From contig DCLA01000033.1 of assembly GCA_002320815.1 (NCBI GenBank), positions 60,903 through 81,378 on the forward strand: a stretch of 20,476 nucleotides of DNA, in the 5' to 3' direction. The translations under genes and the position numbers were made by a program. The notes beneath the pieces are model-generated. The model saw nothing but the letters and a program-made list of their open reading frames with translations, did not search any database and was not told where the DNA came from. Within the stretch, counting starts at the first letter, position 1. Each line of letters opens with the position of its first letter. This DNA is from Myxococcales bacterium UBA1660 (GTDB lineage Bacteria; Myxococcota_A; Polyangia; Polyangiales; Houyiibacteriaceae). Of the stretch, positions 1 to 8,737 are shown one piece after another.

Positions 1-117
1 GCCGTCGCCATCGAGCACCACGGCTTCGGGCTCGTCGCCGTCGCCATCGCCATCGAGCACCACGGCCTCGGGCTCGTCGCCGTCGACGTCGAGGACCACC
101 TGCTCGGGCGCGCTGGC
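1..117 (-). repeat. Coding tandem repeat, Asp/Gly/Glu-rich
   Basis: On the plus strand a unit that begins GCCGTCGCCATCGAGCACCA occupies 1-36. It recurs at 37-78 with a 6-base GCCATC insertion and more loosely from 79. All length changes are multiples of three, so the reading frame is kept. In protein terms the units read V-V-L-D-(G-D)n-E-P-E-A. The array continues past the left edge. Confidence 0.8.
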
Positions 118-1407
118 GCCCAGGTCGTCCAGGAAGCCCTCCAGGGCCTCGTCGGCCAGGGCGGCCTGGCTGGTCTGGTCATGGTCCAGCGTGGGCCGGG
201 CCAGGGGGTCCAGGGTCGGACGCCCGCCCAAGGGCGAGGGCGGCAGCGCCGGATCGCCGGGCTTCGCGTCGGTCTTCGCGGCCGCGGGCTTCGCGTCGGC
301 CTCGAGCCGCTCGGGCGCCGCGGGCTTCGCGTCGGCCTCGGGCCGCTGGGGCGCCGCGGGCTTGGGGATCGCCGGTCGGCCGCCCACGGGGGGCGGCGCT
401 GCCGGGCGAACCGGGGGCGGCGGCGCGGGGGGCTTGGCTCCGGGTCGGGGCACGGCGGGCCGCGGAACGCGCGGCGCCGGCGGTCGGGGCACCGCGGGGC
501 GGGCCACCTTGGGGACGCCGGGCACCCGCGGCGGCGGCGGCCGGGGCACGGCGGGCTTCGCCACGGGCGGCGGCGGCGCCGCAGGCTTGGCACCGGCGGC
601 AGGCTTCGGCGCAGCGGGCTTCGCCTCGGCGGCCGGCTTCGCCTCGGCGGGCTTCGCTTCGGCGGCGGGCTTCGGCGCGGCGGGCTTCGCTTCGGCGGGC
701 TTCGCGTCGGCGACCGGGCTGGCCAACGAGCCGGGGACCTTCGGCGCGCGGGGCGCCTTGGGGATGGCGGCGTCGAGGCCGGGCGGCGGCGGCGAGGAGA
801 TGATGTCCTCGTCGCTCGTCGGCGGCGTGGCGAAGGCGTCCACCGACACGTCCAGCGTGCTCTCGCTGCTCGGGGGCGCGTCCTCCTCGAAGGGGTCCAG
901 GAGATCCTTCTCCATCGAGGAGAGGTCCTCCTCGACGCTGCCCACTCGGGTGACCGCGTCGTTGTCGTCGAGGAAGTCGTCGAGGTCCAGGTCGACCCCT
1001 TCGAGTTCTGGCGGCGGCGGCATCGCGGTGGGCCGGTCGGCGACCGGCTCGGCATCGGGCACCGAGGCGCGCAGCGCCTGCAGCTCCTTCATCAGGTCCG
1101 CGGGGACCTGCGCGATGCGGGTGCTCTCCTGCTCGTCTTCGAAGTCGTCGGAGAAGTCGTCGGGGCTGTAGCGCCGCGGCTCGGGCTCCGGCGCCGGCGT
1201 CGAGCGACGCCCCATGAGCTCCGGGTCCGGGCGATAGAGCGGCCGACCGGGCGCCGGCTTGGGCGGCGTGTCCGAGTGTTGCGGCATCGGCGCGGCCTTG
1301 GCCTGCACCACGCCGTCCTTCTCGATCTCCTGCTCCCAGGCGTCGAGCGCGTCGTCGAGGTCGAGGTCCAGGTCCCCGAAGTCCTCGAAATCGTCACCAC
1401 CGCTCAT
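1..1407 (-). CDS. Acidic, Pro/Ala/Lys-rich repetitive protein (3' end outside window)
   Basis: The frame opens with ATG at 1407-1405 and stays open to base 1, giving at least 469 residues; the stop lies beyond the left edge. The ATG overlaps the TGA of the upstream TPR gene (ATGA, 1407-1404), so translational coupling is expected and fixes the start. The N-terminus is acidic (MSGGDDFEDFGDLDLDLDDA). It is followed by a charged region, then a low-complexity Lys-Pro-Ala region (residues about 233-276), a VPRP/proline-rich stretch, a duplicated 12-residue unit (about 352-375) and an acidic C-terminal repeat with E-P-E-A-V-V-L-D-G-D-G units. No signal peptide or membrane segment is visible in the part seen, so it is probably cytoplasmic. 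I recognise no catalytic domain and assign no function. The long plus-strand frames over this interval are Gly/Arg-rich shadows; the ATGA junction and sensible acidic/proline pattern support the minus strand. Confidence 0.8.
   Translation of the reverse strand, partial: MSGGDDFEDFGDLDLDLDDALDAWEQEIEKDGVVQAKAAPMPQHSDTPPKPAPGRPLYRPDPELMGRRSTPAPEPEPRRYSPDDFSDDFEDEQESTRIAQVPADLMKELQALRASVPDAEPVADRPTAMPPPPELEGVDLDLDDFLDDNDAVTRVGSVEEDLSSMEKDLLDPFEEDAPPSSESTLDVSVDAFATPPTSDEDIISSPPPPGLDAAIPKAPRAPKVPGSLASPVADAKPAEAKPAAPKPAAEAKPAEAKPAAEAKPAAPKPAAGAKPAAPPPPVAKPAVPRPPPPRVPGVPKVARPAVPRPPAPRVPRPAVPRPGAKPPAPPPPVRPAAPPPVGGRPAIPKPAAPQRPEADAKPAAPERLEADAKPAAAKTDAKPGDPALPPSPLGGRPTLDPLARPTLDHDQTSQAALADEALEGFLDDLGASAPEQVVLDVDGDEPEAVVLDGDGDGDEPEAVVLDGDG
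283..354 (-). repeat. 36-base tandem duplication inside the repetitive gene
   Basis: Bases 283-318 and 319-354 are adjacent 36-base copies that differ at two positions. They encode two 12-residue units, A-P-E/Q-R-L/P-E-A-D-A-K-P-A. The duplication is in frame, typical of a flexible linker growing by slippage or unequal exchange. Confidence 0.8.
581..711 (-). repeat. Lys-Pro-Ala low-complexity coding repeat
   Basis: Short degenerate units built around GGCTTCG(C/G) on the plus strand encode repeated A-K-P-A / P-K-P-A-A on the minus strand (residues about 233-276 of the protein). Such Lys-Pro-Ala tracts resemble the extended linkers of TonB-like and other spacer proteins. No membrane anchor is visible here, so this is only a statement about composition. 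Confidence 0.7.
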
Positions 1408-4400
1408 ACCAGCCCGAGCTCCTCACGCAGGGCGATCATCTCCGGCGAGAGCCAGAACGCCACCAGGTCCGCGGCCTCGTCGGTGCCGCGCACCGCGCCC
1501 AGGCTCGGCGACTCGTCCATCACCATCGTCAGCGAGGTCTCCAGATCCATGCAGGCCAAGAGGCCCGCGCGACTCAGGGTGCGGCGCACCGCGCGCACGT
1601 GGTTCTCCAGCCCGCCGGCCACCTCGGCGGAGATCGTCGGAGCGAGCTGCGCGATGGCCTTGCGGGTCCGCCGGGGCATCGCCTTTTGAAGCGCCTTGGT
1701 CCACTCGGCGTAGCCCGGGCGTCGCTCGCCTCCGGCCAGCGGGGCTTCGGCGGCGGCGGTGGCCGCGTAGAGCAGGGTGGCCGCCTCGGTGGGCGCGTGG
1801 CGGAGCACGAAGCGGCCCGCCCGGAGCGCGGCCATGGTGTGCTGACCCACCAGGAAGCGGGTCTTGGGCTGCAGCGGGGTGCGCTCGATGCCCTTGCCCA
1901 CCACGAAGTCGGTGCGGTCCTTCTTGGGCGGCAGGGCCGTCACGCCGTCGGCGGCGGTGCCCCCGTGGTACAGCTCGCCCGGCTCGAGGCCGAAGAAGCG
2001 CGCCACCTCGAAGACCTCGTCGCGCACCTCGTGGGGCTTGCGGCTGGACACCAGGTCGCTCTTGGTCACTCCGTAGCGGACGGGGTCGATGGCATCCAGG
2101 GCGTCGAAGGCCTCGTCGGCGTGCCGCATCAGCTCCCGCAGCGCGGCCTCGTCGCCGGGGGCCACCAGCCGCTCGCGGTCGTCGGGGCTCAGGGCCCGCT
2201 TGGGCCGCCGGGACATCACCGCGGTGACGTCTTCGCGCTGGCCCTGCTCGTCGTCGGTGGCCACCCCCAGCACCACCAGCGCCTCCCGGGCGGCGCGGGT
2301 CAGGGCCCGGTCGCCGCGCCACTCGGCGGCGTGCATGAGCTCGCGGATGAGGTCCCCGTCGACGGGCTGGGCGCGGAGCACCTCGCGGACCGCCGTCTCG
2401 TAGGCCGCGCCGTGGCGAGCGCGCATCTTGGCGTCCGGGAGCAGCTCGGCGACGGCGCGCGCGGCCACGCCGTCCAGCGGGTCCACGCCCATCGCCTGTC
2501 GGTACGCCAAGAGCGCCTGGTCCCGGTCGCCGCGCTGGGTGAGCAGCGCGCCCGCGCGCCGCAGGTGACCGCCGCGGGCCGGCCCCGTCGAGGCCTCGGC
2601 GGCGTCGAGCAAGGCCTGCGCGGCCACGTCGAGCTTGCCCGCGCGTTCGGCCACGTCGGCCCGGCGGGTGTGCACGTTGGCGTCGGCCAGCCCGCGCTCC
2701 ACCAGCTCGCCCAGGGCGCCCAGCGCGCCCTCGGGGTCACTCAACTTGCGCTCCAGGAAGTCCGCCGCGCCCAGGAGCGAGATGCGCCGCTGCTTGTCGG
2801 GCACGTCGGCCCCGGCGAGGGTGCGCAGCACCTCCACCGCCTCGGCCCACTCCTCGCGGGCCACGTGGATCTCCACCGCGAGCGCCAGGCCGCCCACGTG
2901 CTCGGGGTCGAGCATGGTGAGGTTCTCCAGGGCCTCCAGGGCGGCGTCCATGTCGCCCCGGGAGCGGTGGATGCGCGCCATCTCGTAGAAGAGGCGCTCG
3001 AGCTGGTCGCCGTCGTCGATGGAGTCGATGCGGCGAGACACCAGGGCCAGGATGGCGTCGGTGTCGCCCCGCTCGGCCAAGAGATCGTGGAGCCGGTGGT
3101 AGGCGTTGGGCCGCGCGGGGTGCGCGTCGAAGACCTTGCGCAGGCGGCGCTCGGCTTCGGCGTCGCTGCCCAGGTGATCCATCAACACCGCGCCGGCCTC
3201 TTCCAGGAGCTCGGCCTGCGCGGCGCCGTCGAGGACGCCGGCGAGCACGTCGCAAGCCTCGACCACGTCGTCCCAGGATCCCCCGTCGCGGGCGGCGACC
3301 CGGAGGGCCTCCCAGGACGCCAGGTCGCCGGGCTCCTCGCGGACCGCGGCCCGCAACAGGGTGACCGCTTCGCTCCGGCGGGCTTCGGTGAGCGCGCGTC
3401 CGGCGGCCGCGCGCAGGGCCGAGCGGGTCTCCGGCGAGGCGTGCATGGTGCGCGCGCGCAGCGCGTCGGCGCGGGAGTCGGCGTCGTCGCCGGGCTGCAG
3501 GGCTTCGTCGAGGGCCACGGCGGCGGCCACCGAGATGGCGTCCTCGTCGTCGCCGGCCAGCTCCTGCGCGTAGAAGAAGGCGTCGGCCAGCGCGTCGGCG
3601 CCCCGGGCCACCACCGCCGCGCGCAGCGCGTGCAGCAAGAGCGCGTCGCCGGCCTTCCGGTCGTCGGTGCTCTGCGCCAGGTCCATCAGCGCGTCGGCGC
3701 GGGCGTCGGGGTCGGCGGCCAGCCAGAAGGACATGAGGCGCGCCCAGCGATCCCGGGTGTCGCCCTCGTCGTCGGCGAAGGAGCGGACGTCGTTCTCCGC
3801 CGCCGCCGGGTCCACGCCGCCGATGGCCGCGGTGGTCCCGTGCTCGCGCCGAAGCGGCGCGGCGGCGTCGGGCGCCATGGCCATCAGCCGCTCCAGCGCC
3901 TCCAACCGGACTCCGGGATCGAGCGCGCTCTCGTTGGCCAGGGCCAGCGCGACCGCCGCCTCCAGCGCGACGCCCTCGGCGCCCATCGCTTGCCGCAGCG
4001 GCGCCTCGGCGAGCTCCGGCTTGCCGGCGGCGAAGAGGTAATGCTCGCCGAGCTCCAGGGTCGCCATGCCGGCGGACTCGGTGACCGCCAGCTCCCGGGC
4101 GGAGAGCGCCTCCTGGGCGCGGAGCAAGAGCGCCTCGTCGCCGCGCTCGCGCGCCAGGCGCGCCAGGGCGTGCAGCGGCGAGACCGAGTCCGGGTCGCGG
4201 TCGGCGGCCTGCTCGTAGGTCTCGGCGGCGGTGTCCAGGTCGCCGCTGGCTTCGGCGGCGGCGCCCGCGAGGAGCAGGCTGGTCATGGCGCCGCGGGGGC
4301 CGGACTGGGCGTCGGCGGCTTCGCGGAGCAGGCGCACCACCTCGTCGCCGCGGCCGGCGGCGCGCAGGAGCTCCTCCAGCAGCGAGACGGCGTAGCGATG

Positions 4401-6227
4401 CCCGGGGAAGCGCTCCAGCGCGCTCCGCAGGGTGGTGATGGCTCCCTCGGTGTCGCCAGCGCGCGCGGTGGCCCGGGCGCTGGCCGCGAGGTGACTGGCC
4501 GCGGTGGTGTCCTCGTCGGCCTTGTCGGCGAGGGCGCGGTGGGCCTTGGCCAGGAGCTGCAGGTCGCGCGCTTCGGCGGCGACCACCCGGGCCAACATCG
4601 GGGCCCAGTCGCCGGCCACCGGATCGACCAGGGCCTGCTTCAGCGCCATCGAGCCGGCCTCGGCGTCGCCGCGCCGGTGGTGCAGGGCGATGCGGTCGGC
4701 CAGGAAGGCGGAGCGCTCCTCGGGCTCCAGGTCCCGGGCCAGCAACGCCTCCAGCGCGCTCAGGGCGCCTTCCAGGTCACCCTGGCGCAGGGCCTCTTCG
4801 TAAAAGTCCCGGAGCACCGGGTTGCTCTGCTCGGCGCCGAGGACCGCCTGCTCGTAGGCGGTGCGGGCTCGCTGGAAATCACCGAGCCGCCGCGACGCCA
4901 AGGTGGCGGCTCGCCAGGCCGCGCGGGCGCCGACTTCGCCGGGGGTCTGCGCTTCGGTCTCCAGGGCGGCGACCCAGGCCTCCAGGTGCCGGCCCTCGCG
5001 GAGCGAGTCCCGCTGCCGCCAGGTGTCGCGCGCGGCGAGGAGGGCCGGCGAGGTGGGGAGCTTGGCCAGGGCGCCCTCGAGGGCTTCGTAGGCCGCGGCG
5101 TCGTCGGTCCCGCGGGAGGCCAGCGCGACCTCGAGGAGGAGTGGCGCGATGGCCTCGGCGGGCAGGTCGCCCTCCAGGAGCGGCTGGGCCTCGGCGCGCA
5201 CGGCGCCCAGGTCCCCCGCCCGGCGCGCGGCGCCCAGAAGCGCCCGGCGCAGGAAGACGTCGCCGGGCAGGGCCAGGAGCGCGCGGCGGAGCAGGGCCAT
5301 GGCCTTCCGCGGGTCCTCGTCCTGGAGCAGCGTGGCGGCCTCGTGCAGCCGCGCGGCGGCGGCGCCGGTGGTCAGCGCCTCGTCGGCGAAGCGCTCCACG
5401 GAGAAGGCGCCGGAAGCCTCGGTGCCGTCCGGCTGCTCCCGGAGCGCCAGCTCGGCCAGGCCCTCCAGGGCGGTGGCCAAGAGCGCCGGGTCCTCCCGGC
5501 GCCGCGCGATGCGCTCCATGGTCTCGAAGGTGCGCCAGCGGGCCGCCGGCAGCGCCAGGGCCTCGTCCAGCGCCGCCTGGGCGCCGTCGGCATCGGCTTG
5601 GGCGTCGCGGCTCTCGGCCACCTCGTGCAGCAGGAGCGCGCGCAGGACCGGGTCCCGGGTGGTGTGCGCCCGGAGCTGCACCGCGGCTCCGATGGCGGCC
5701 TCGTCCTTGGCGGCGCGGGCGGCGCGCTCCAGGGCCAGCGCGATCTGCGCGCTCTCGGGCGCCTGGCCGGCGGCCTGCTTCAGAAGCTCGAGCGCCTCGG
5801 CGTCGTTCTCCTCCCGGACCTCCACGTGCATCGCGCGGTCGAGCAGAGCCGAGCCCCGGTCGGCGGCGTCGGCGGCCGAGCGCACGGCGGCGTCGTAGAG
5901 GCGGGAGAGGTTGTGGAAGGAGCGGCGCCGTTCGAAGAGGCGGATCAGCGCGCGCAGCGGCGGCAGGTAGTTGGGCGCCAGGTTGTAGGCGCCCAGGTAG
6001 CTCTTCACCGCCTCGGCGGGTTGGTCCAGGCGCTCGTGGAGCTGCCCCAGACCCCAGCGGAGCACGGCCTCGCGTTCGCGATCGGTCTCCGCGTCGGCCT
6101 CCTGCTCGAGCATCTGACGCTGCCACGCCGGATCGCGCAGCTCGTCGCCGGGTTCCCCTCGGTGGGGCGGGACGGACGCCGGGGGCTCGGGCGGGACGTA
6201 GGGAGGAGGAGTAGGGGGCTTCGCCAT
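1404..6227 (-). CDS. Giant TPR-repeat protein, 1607 aa
   Basis: This is a soluble scaffold-type protein made almost wholly of tetratricopeptide-like helix pairs. A Pro-rich N-terminus (residues 1-22) has no signal peptide. TPR-like units start at about residue 55 (G-L-G-Q-L-H-E-R-L then A-V-K-S-Y-L-G-A-Y-N-L-A-P) and recur to about residue 1350, many with the classic A-x-x-x-Y-x-x-A-x-x-x-D-P pattern, for example around the A-A-E-T-Y-E-Q-A-A-D-R-D-P segment. The last 210 residues or so form a different region, with V-F-E-V-A-R-F-F-G-L-E-P-G-E-L-Y-H and a helical stretch near F-V-L-R-H-A-P-T. TPR folds bind proteins; the partner is unknown. The coupled downstream acidic repeat protein is the obvious candidate. 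The start is the only ATG that gives this N-terminus; no clear Shine-Dalgarno is seen. A 1575-codon frame on the opposite strand is a codon-bias shadow. Confidence 0.9.
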   Translation of the reverse strand: MAKPPTPPPYVPPEPPASVPPHRGEPGDELRDPAWQRQMLEQEADAETDREREAVLRWGLGQLHERLDQPAEAVKSYLGAYNLAPNYLPPLRALIRLFERRRSFHNLSRLYDAAVRSAADAADRGSALLDRAMHVEVREENDAEALELLKQAAGQAPESAQIALALERAARAAKDEAAIGAAVQLRAHTTRDPVLRALLLHEVAESRDAQADADGAQAALDEALALPAARWRTFETMERIARRREDPALLATALEGLAELALREQPDGTEASGAFSVERFADEALTTGAAAARLHEAATLLQDEDPRKAMALLRRALLALPGDVFLRRALLGAARRAGDLGAVRAEAQPLLEGDLPAEAIAPLLLEVALASRGTDDAAAYEALEGALAKLPTSPALLAARDTWRQRDSLREGRHLEAWVAALETEAQTPGEVGARAAWRAATLASRRLGDFQRARTAYEQAVLGAEQSNPVLRDFYEEALRQGDLEGALSALEALLARDLEPEERSAFLADRIALHHRRGDAEAGSMALKQALVDPVAGDWAPMLARVVAAEARDLQLLAKAHRALADKADEDTTAASHLAASARATARAGDTEGAITTLRSALERFPGHRYAVSLLEELLRAAGRGDEVVRLLREAADAQSGPRGAMTSLLLAGAAAEASGDLDTAAETYEQAADRDPDSVSPLHALARLARERGDEALLLRAQEALSARELAVTESAGMATLELGEHYLFAAGKPELAEAPLRQAMGAEGVALEAAVALALANESALDPGVRLEALERLMAMAPDAAAPLRREHGTTAAIGGVDPAAAENDVRSFADDEGDTRDRWARLMSFWLAADPDARADALMDLAQSTDDRKAGDALLLHALRAAVVARGADALADAFFYAQELAGDDEDAISVAAAVALDEALQPGDDADSRADALRARTMHASPETRSALRAAAGRALTEARRSEAVTLLRAAVREEPGDLASWEALRVAARDGGSWDDVVEACDVLAGVLDGAAQAELLEEAGAVLMDHLGSDAEAERRLRKVFDAHPARPNAYHRLHDLLAERGDTDAILALVSRRIDSIDDGDQLERLFYEMARIHRSRGDMDAALEALENLTMLDPEHVGGLALAVEIHVAREEWAEAVEVLRTLAGADVPDKQRRISLLGAADFLERKLSDPEGALGALGELVERGLADANVHTRRADVAERAGKLDVAAQALLDAAEASTGPARGGHLRRAGALLTQRGDRDQALLAYRQAMGVDPLDGVAARAVAELLPDAKMRARHGAAYETAVREVLRAQPVDGDLIRELMHAAEWRGDRALTRAAREALVVLGVATDDEQGQREDVTAVMSRRPKRALSPDDRERLVAPGDEAALRELMRHADEAFDALDAIDPVRYGVTKSDLVSSRKPHEVRDEVFEVARFFGLEPGELYHGGTAADGVTALPPKKDRTDFVVGKGIERTPLQPKTRFLVGQHTMAALRAGRFVLRHAPTEAATLLYAATAAAEAPLAGGERRPGYAEWTKALQKAMPRRTRKAIAQLAPTISAEVAGGLENHVRAVRRTLSRAGLLACMDLETSLTMVMDESPSLGAVRGTDEAADLVAFWLSPEMIALREELGLV

Positions 6228-6314
6228 CAGGGAGTGGGCGCGGTGGCGCCATCACCGGGCCCGTTCTCGACGTGGGCGGACCCGGGTCGTGACCATACCA
6301 ACACTGGGGTCGCG

Positions 6315-6320
6315 ATTGTA
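6315..6320 (-). promoter_or_regulatory. Possible -10 element for the TPR gene
   Basis: Within the 160-base divergent gap between the TPR gene and hutH, the minus strand reads TACAAT, one base from the sigma-70 -10 consensus, about 90 bases upstream of the TPR start. AT-rich hexamers are rare in this background. No good -35 match lies 16-18 bases upstream, so this is weak. No clear hutH promoter was found in the same gap. Confidence 0.25.
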
Positions 6321-6387
6321 CCGTGAGATCGGTGCGGGGCGTGAGAAGAGCGAGGCGAGCCCCTTGACCCGACCGGGGCCGCCTTGG

Positions 6388-7959
6388 ATGGTCCGCCCCG
6401 TGAGCAAGGACATGCAGGTGGTCGGCCTCGGCGAGGCCTGGACCCTCGAGGATCTCGAAGCCGTCGCGACCCGGCGGGCGCGGCTGGAGCTGGGCCCCGC
6501 GGCCCGGACGCGGGTGGAGGCCGCCCGGGCCTTCGTGGACCGGCTGGCCGCCGAAGGCGACCACGCGCCCAACGTCTACGGCGTGAACACCGGCTTCGGC
6601 GCGCTGGCGGAGACCCGCATCGACGCCCTGGAGATCGAGACCCTCCAGCACAACCTGCTGCGCAGCCACGCGGTGGGCGTGGGCCCCGACTTCGGGCCCG
6701 AGGTCGTCCGCGCGATGATCGCGCTCCGGGCCCAGGTGCTCGCCCTGGGGTACTCCGGCGTGCGCCCGCTCGTCATCGAGCGGCTCATGGCGCTCCTGGA
6801 GGCCGACGTGCTCCCGCGGATCCCCTCCCAGGGGTCGGTGGGCGCGTCCGGCGATCTGGCGCCCCTGGCTCACCTGGCCCTGGTGCTCATCGGCGAGGGC
6901 CAGGCCGACTACCAGGGCCAGCGCATGGACGGCGGCGCCGCGCTGGCCGCCGCGGGGATCGAGCCCATCGCGCTCCGGGCCAAGGAGGGGCTGGCGCTGA
7001 TCAACGGCACCCAGATGATGCTGGCGGTGGGCACCCTGGCGGTGCTCGCCGGCGAGCGCCTCTGCACCGAGGCGGACATCGTGGGCGCCATGAGCCTGGA
7101 GGCCCTGCAGGGCTCCAGCCGGCCCTTCGACGAGCGCATCGAGAGCGTGCGGCCCCACCCGGGCCAGGCGGCCACCGCGGCCAACCTGCGGATCCTGCTG
7201 CAGGACAGCGAGATCATGCAGAGCCACCGCGACTGCAAGAAGGTCCAGGACCCCTACTCGCTGCGCTGCATGCCCCAGGTCCATGGCGCCAGCCGCGACG
7301 CGCTGCTGTTCGCGCGGCAGGTCCTCGAGCGCGAGATGCAGGCGGCCACCGACAACCCGCTCATCTTCGTCCACGGCGATGGCCAGGCGGACGTGATCAG
7401 CGGCGGCAACTTCCACGGCCAGCCCCTGGCCATCGCGCTGGACACCGCGACCATGGCCATCGCCGAGCTGGCCAACGTGGCCGAGCGGCGCATCGAGCAG
7501 CTGGTGAACCCGGCGATGAGCTCCGGCCTGCCGCCCTTCTTGGGAACCCGCTCGGGTCTGGACAGCGGGTTCATGATGGCCCAGGTCACCGCCGCCGCGC
7601 TGGTCAGCGAGAACCGGGTGCTCGCGCATCCCTCCAGCGTCGACTCCATCCCGTCGTCGGCGGGCAAAGAAGACCACGTGTCCATGGGCAGCATCAGCGC
7701 CCGCAAGTGCGCCCAGGTGGCCGAGCACGTGCGCATCGTGCTGGCCATCGAGGCCCTGGTGGCCGCCCAGGGGCTCGACCTGCGCGGTCCCCTGAAGCCC
7801 GCCGCCGGCGTCGGCGCTGCCCACGGCTGCGTGCGCGAGGTCGTCGCGCCCTTGGACGGCGACCGGACCCTGCACCCGGACATCGAGGCCGTCACCGAGC
7901 TCCTCCGCAGCGGCGCGCTCCGCCGCGCGCCCCTTGCGGTCACCGGCGCGCTGCGCTGA
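6388..7959 (+). CDS. hutH: Histidine ammonia-lyase (histidase)
   Basis: Catalyses deamination of L-histidine to trans-urocanate and ammonia, the first step of histidine degradation, in the cytoplasm. The MIO prosthetic group forms from Ala-Ser-Gly, present here as G-A-S-G-D-L-A-P-L-A-H (A153-S154-G155 counting from this start). The active-site tyrosine motif V-Y-G-V-N-T-G-F-G (Y64), Q-D-P-Y-S-L-R-C, S-G-G-N-F-H and K-E-D-H-V-S-M are all intact. The Ser-His pair in L-L-R-S-H-A-V-G-V-G fits histidase rather than tyrosine or phenylalanine lyases. The 523 residues match the usual 500-520. The frame is open from a GTG at 6289, but family alignment places the start at ATG 6388 or ATG 6412; none has a convincing ribosome binding site. 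It is divergent from the TPR gene, and no hutU, hutI or hutG is nearby. Confidence 0.95.
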   Translation: MVRPVSKDMQVVGLGEAWTLEDLEAVATRRARLELGPAARTRVEAARAFVDRLAAEGDHAPNVYGVNTGFGALAETRIDALEIETLQHNLLRSHAVGVGPDFGPEVVRAMIALRAQVLALGYSGVRPLVIERLMALLEADVLPRIPSQGSVGASGDLAPLAHLALVLIGEGQADYQGQRMDGGAALAAAGIEPIALRAKEGLALINGTQMMLAVGTLAVLAGERLCTEADIVGAMSLEALQGSSRPFDERIESVRPHPGQAATAANLRILLQDSEIMQSHRDCKKVQDPYSLRCMPQVHGASRDALLFARQVLEREMQAATDNPLIFVHGDGQADVISGGNFHGQPLAIALDTATMAIAELANVAERRIEQLVNPAMSSGLPPFLGTRSGLDSGFMMAQVTAAALVSENRVLAHPSSVDSIPSSAGKEDHVSMGSISARKCAQVAEHVRIVLAIEALVAAQGLDLRGPLKPAAGVGAAHGCVREVVAPLDGDRTLHPDIEAVTELLRSGALRRAPLAVTGALR

Positions 7960-8010
7960 GCGGCTCCGCGCGGCCCGGTTGCCGATCGGGCCCGACGGCT
8001 GCGGTCCGGC

Positions 8011-8037
8011 CGGGCTCGGTGGAACGCACCGAGCTCG
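8011..8037. terminator. Hairpin between convergent genes
   Basis: GCTCGGTG (8014-8021) and CACCGAGC (8027-8034) form a perfect 8-base-pair stem around a 5-base loop. It extends to 11 pairs (8011-8037) with one G-T wobble. It lies in the 84-base gap where hutH and the minus-strand gene at 8044 converge, so it could serve both strands. There is no T-run on either side, so it is not a canonical intrinsic terminator. Confidence 0.5.
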
Positions 8038-8043
8038 GCGGGC

Positions 8044-8685
8044 TCAGCCCTTGGGCGGGATCCCCAGCTCCGGGTTGGTGAGGTCCGACCAGGTCGGCAC
8101 CACCCGGCTCTGGGCCACCGTCACCACGTGCAGCCGAAGCACCACGCGGGTCACCGTGCTGGTGCGCGAGAAGTTCCCGCGCCGCGAGTCCGGGTGCTCG
8201 AAGACCGCCTCGGTCCCCGGGCGGGGAAAGGGGTAGCTCAGCTCGAAGGTGTCGCCGTCCCGGTGCTGCCCGCCCACCAGCCGGAAGCCGATGAAGGGGT
8301 GCTCGCGGTCCTCGCGCCCGCTCTTCCGGTCGGTCACCAGCACGCAGGCGTTGCTGGGGTCCATCGTGTAGATGCGGTTCTGGGTCCAGACCTCCAGGGT
8401 CTGGGCCGGCTGCTCCATCCGCGGCGCGGGGCCGTGTTGGTGGAGCACCTCGATCTCCACCAGCGGGTGGTCGTCGGTCGCTTTGGTCACCGTTCCCGGC
8501 GGCAAGTAGAGCTCGCCGCTCTCGTCCGGGCCGGGCACGTGGCTGCGCGGCGGCTCGGCGAGCGTCTTGTCCCCGAAGCCGTCGTCCCGACCGGGGCCCT
8601 CCGGCGCCCCCGGGACGCCGGGCGCGGCGAAGCCCTTGTAGGTCTCGCGGTCCTTGGGCCTCTGATCGTCCCGGTCGTCAGCCAT
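8044..8685 (-). CDS. Protein of unknown function, 213 aa
   Basis: Not recognised. The start is taken as ATG at 8685 (M-A-D-D-R-D-D-Q); the frame continues to a GTG at 8703 that would add six residues. The first 60 residues or so are hydrophilic and rich in Gly, Pro and Asp, so probably disordered. The remainder looks like a compact beta-rich domain with alternating hydrophobic residues (L-V-E-I-E-V-L, T-L-E-V-W-T, V-V-L-R-L-H-V-V-T-V). There is no signal peptide, no membrane segment, no cysteine cluster and no evident catalytic motif. It follows the dehydrogenase gene on the same strand after a 64-base gap and ends the minus-strand cluster just before the hairpin at 8011-8037, so co-transcription with the upstream genes is plausible. 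Confidence 0.75.
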   Translation of the reverse strand: MADDRDDQRPKDRETYKGFAAPGVPGAPEGPGRDDGFGDKTLAEPPRSHVPGPDESGELYLPPGTVTKATDDHPLVEIEVLHQHGPAPRMEQPAQTLEVWTQNRIYTMDPSNACVLVTDRKSGREDREHPFIGFRLVGGQHRDGDTFELSYPFPRPGTEAVFEHPDSRRGNFSRTSTVTRVVLRLHVVTVAQSRVVPTWSDLTNPELGIPPKG

Positions 8686-8737
8686 GGCCGCCCAGCCTAT
8701 CACAGCGCCGCATCCGTCGACCCCTGATCCTTACCGT

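Noticed and set aside
181..1689. Plus-strand frames rich in Gly and Arg (also 191-1171)
   Set aside because: They are shadows of the minus-strand acidic/proline-rich gene, which has the ATGA junction and an open frame through the window edge.
1599..6326. 1575-codon open frame on the plus strand opposite the TPR gene
   Set aside because: It is Gly/Gln/Val/His-rich without domains, exactly antisense to a convincing TPR protein. Long antisense frames are expected where third positions are almost all G or C.
4879..7875. 998-codon minus-strand frame across the TPR/hutH boundary
   Set aside because: It is antisense to hutH and out of frame with the TPR gene; low-complexity composition and no recognisable domain.
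6384..8081. 565-codon plus-strand frame overlapping hutH
   Set aside because: It is the +1-type shadow of hutH, Arg/Pro/Gly-rich, with no motif.
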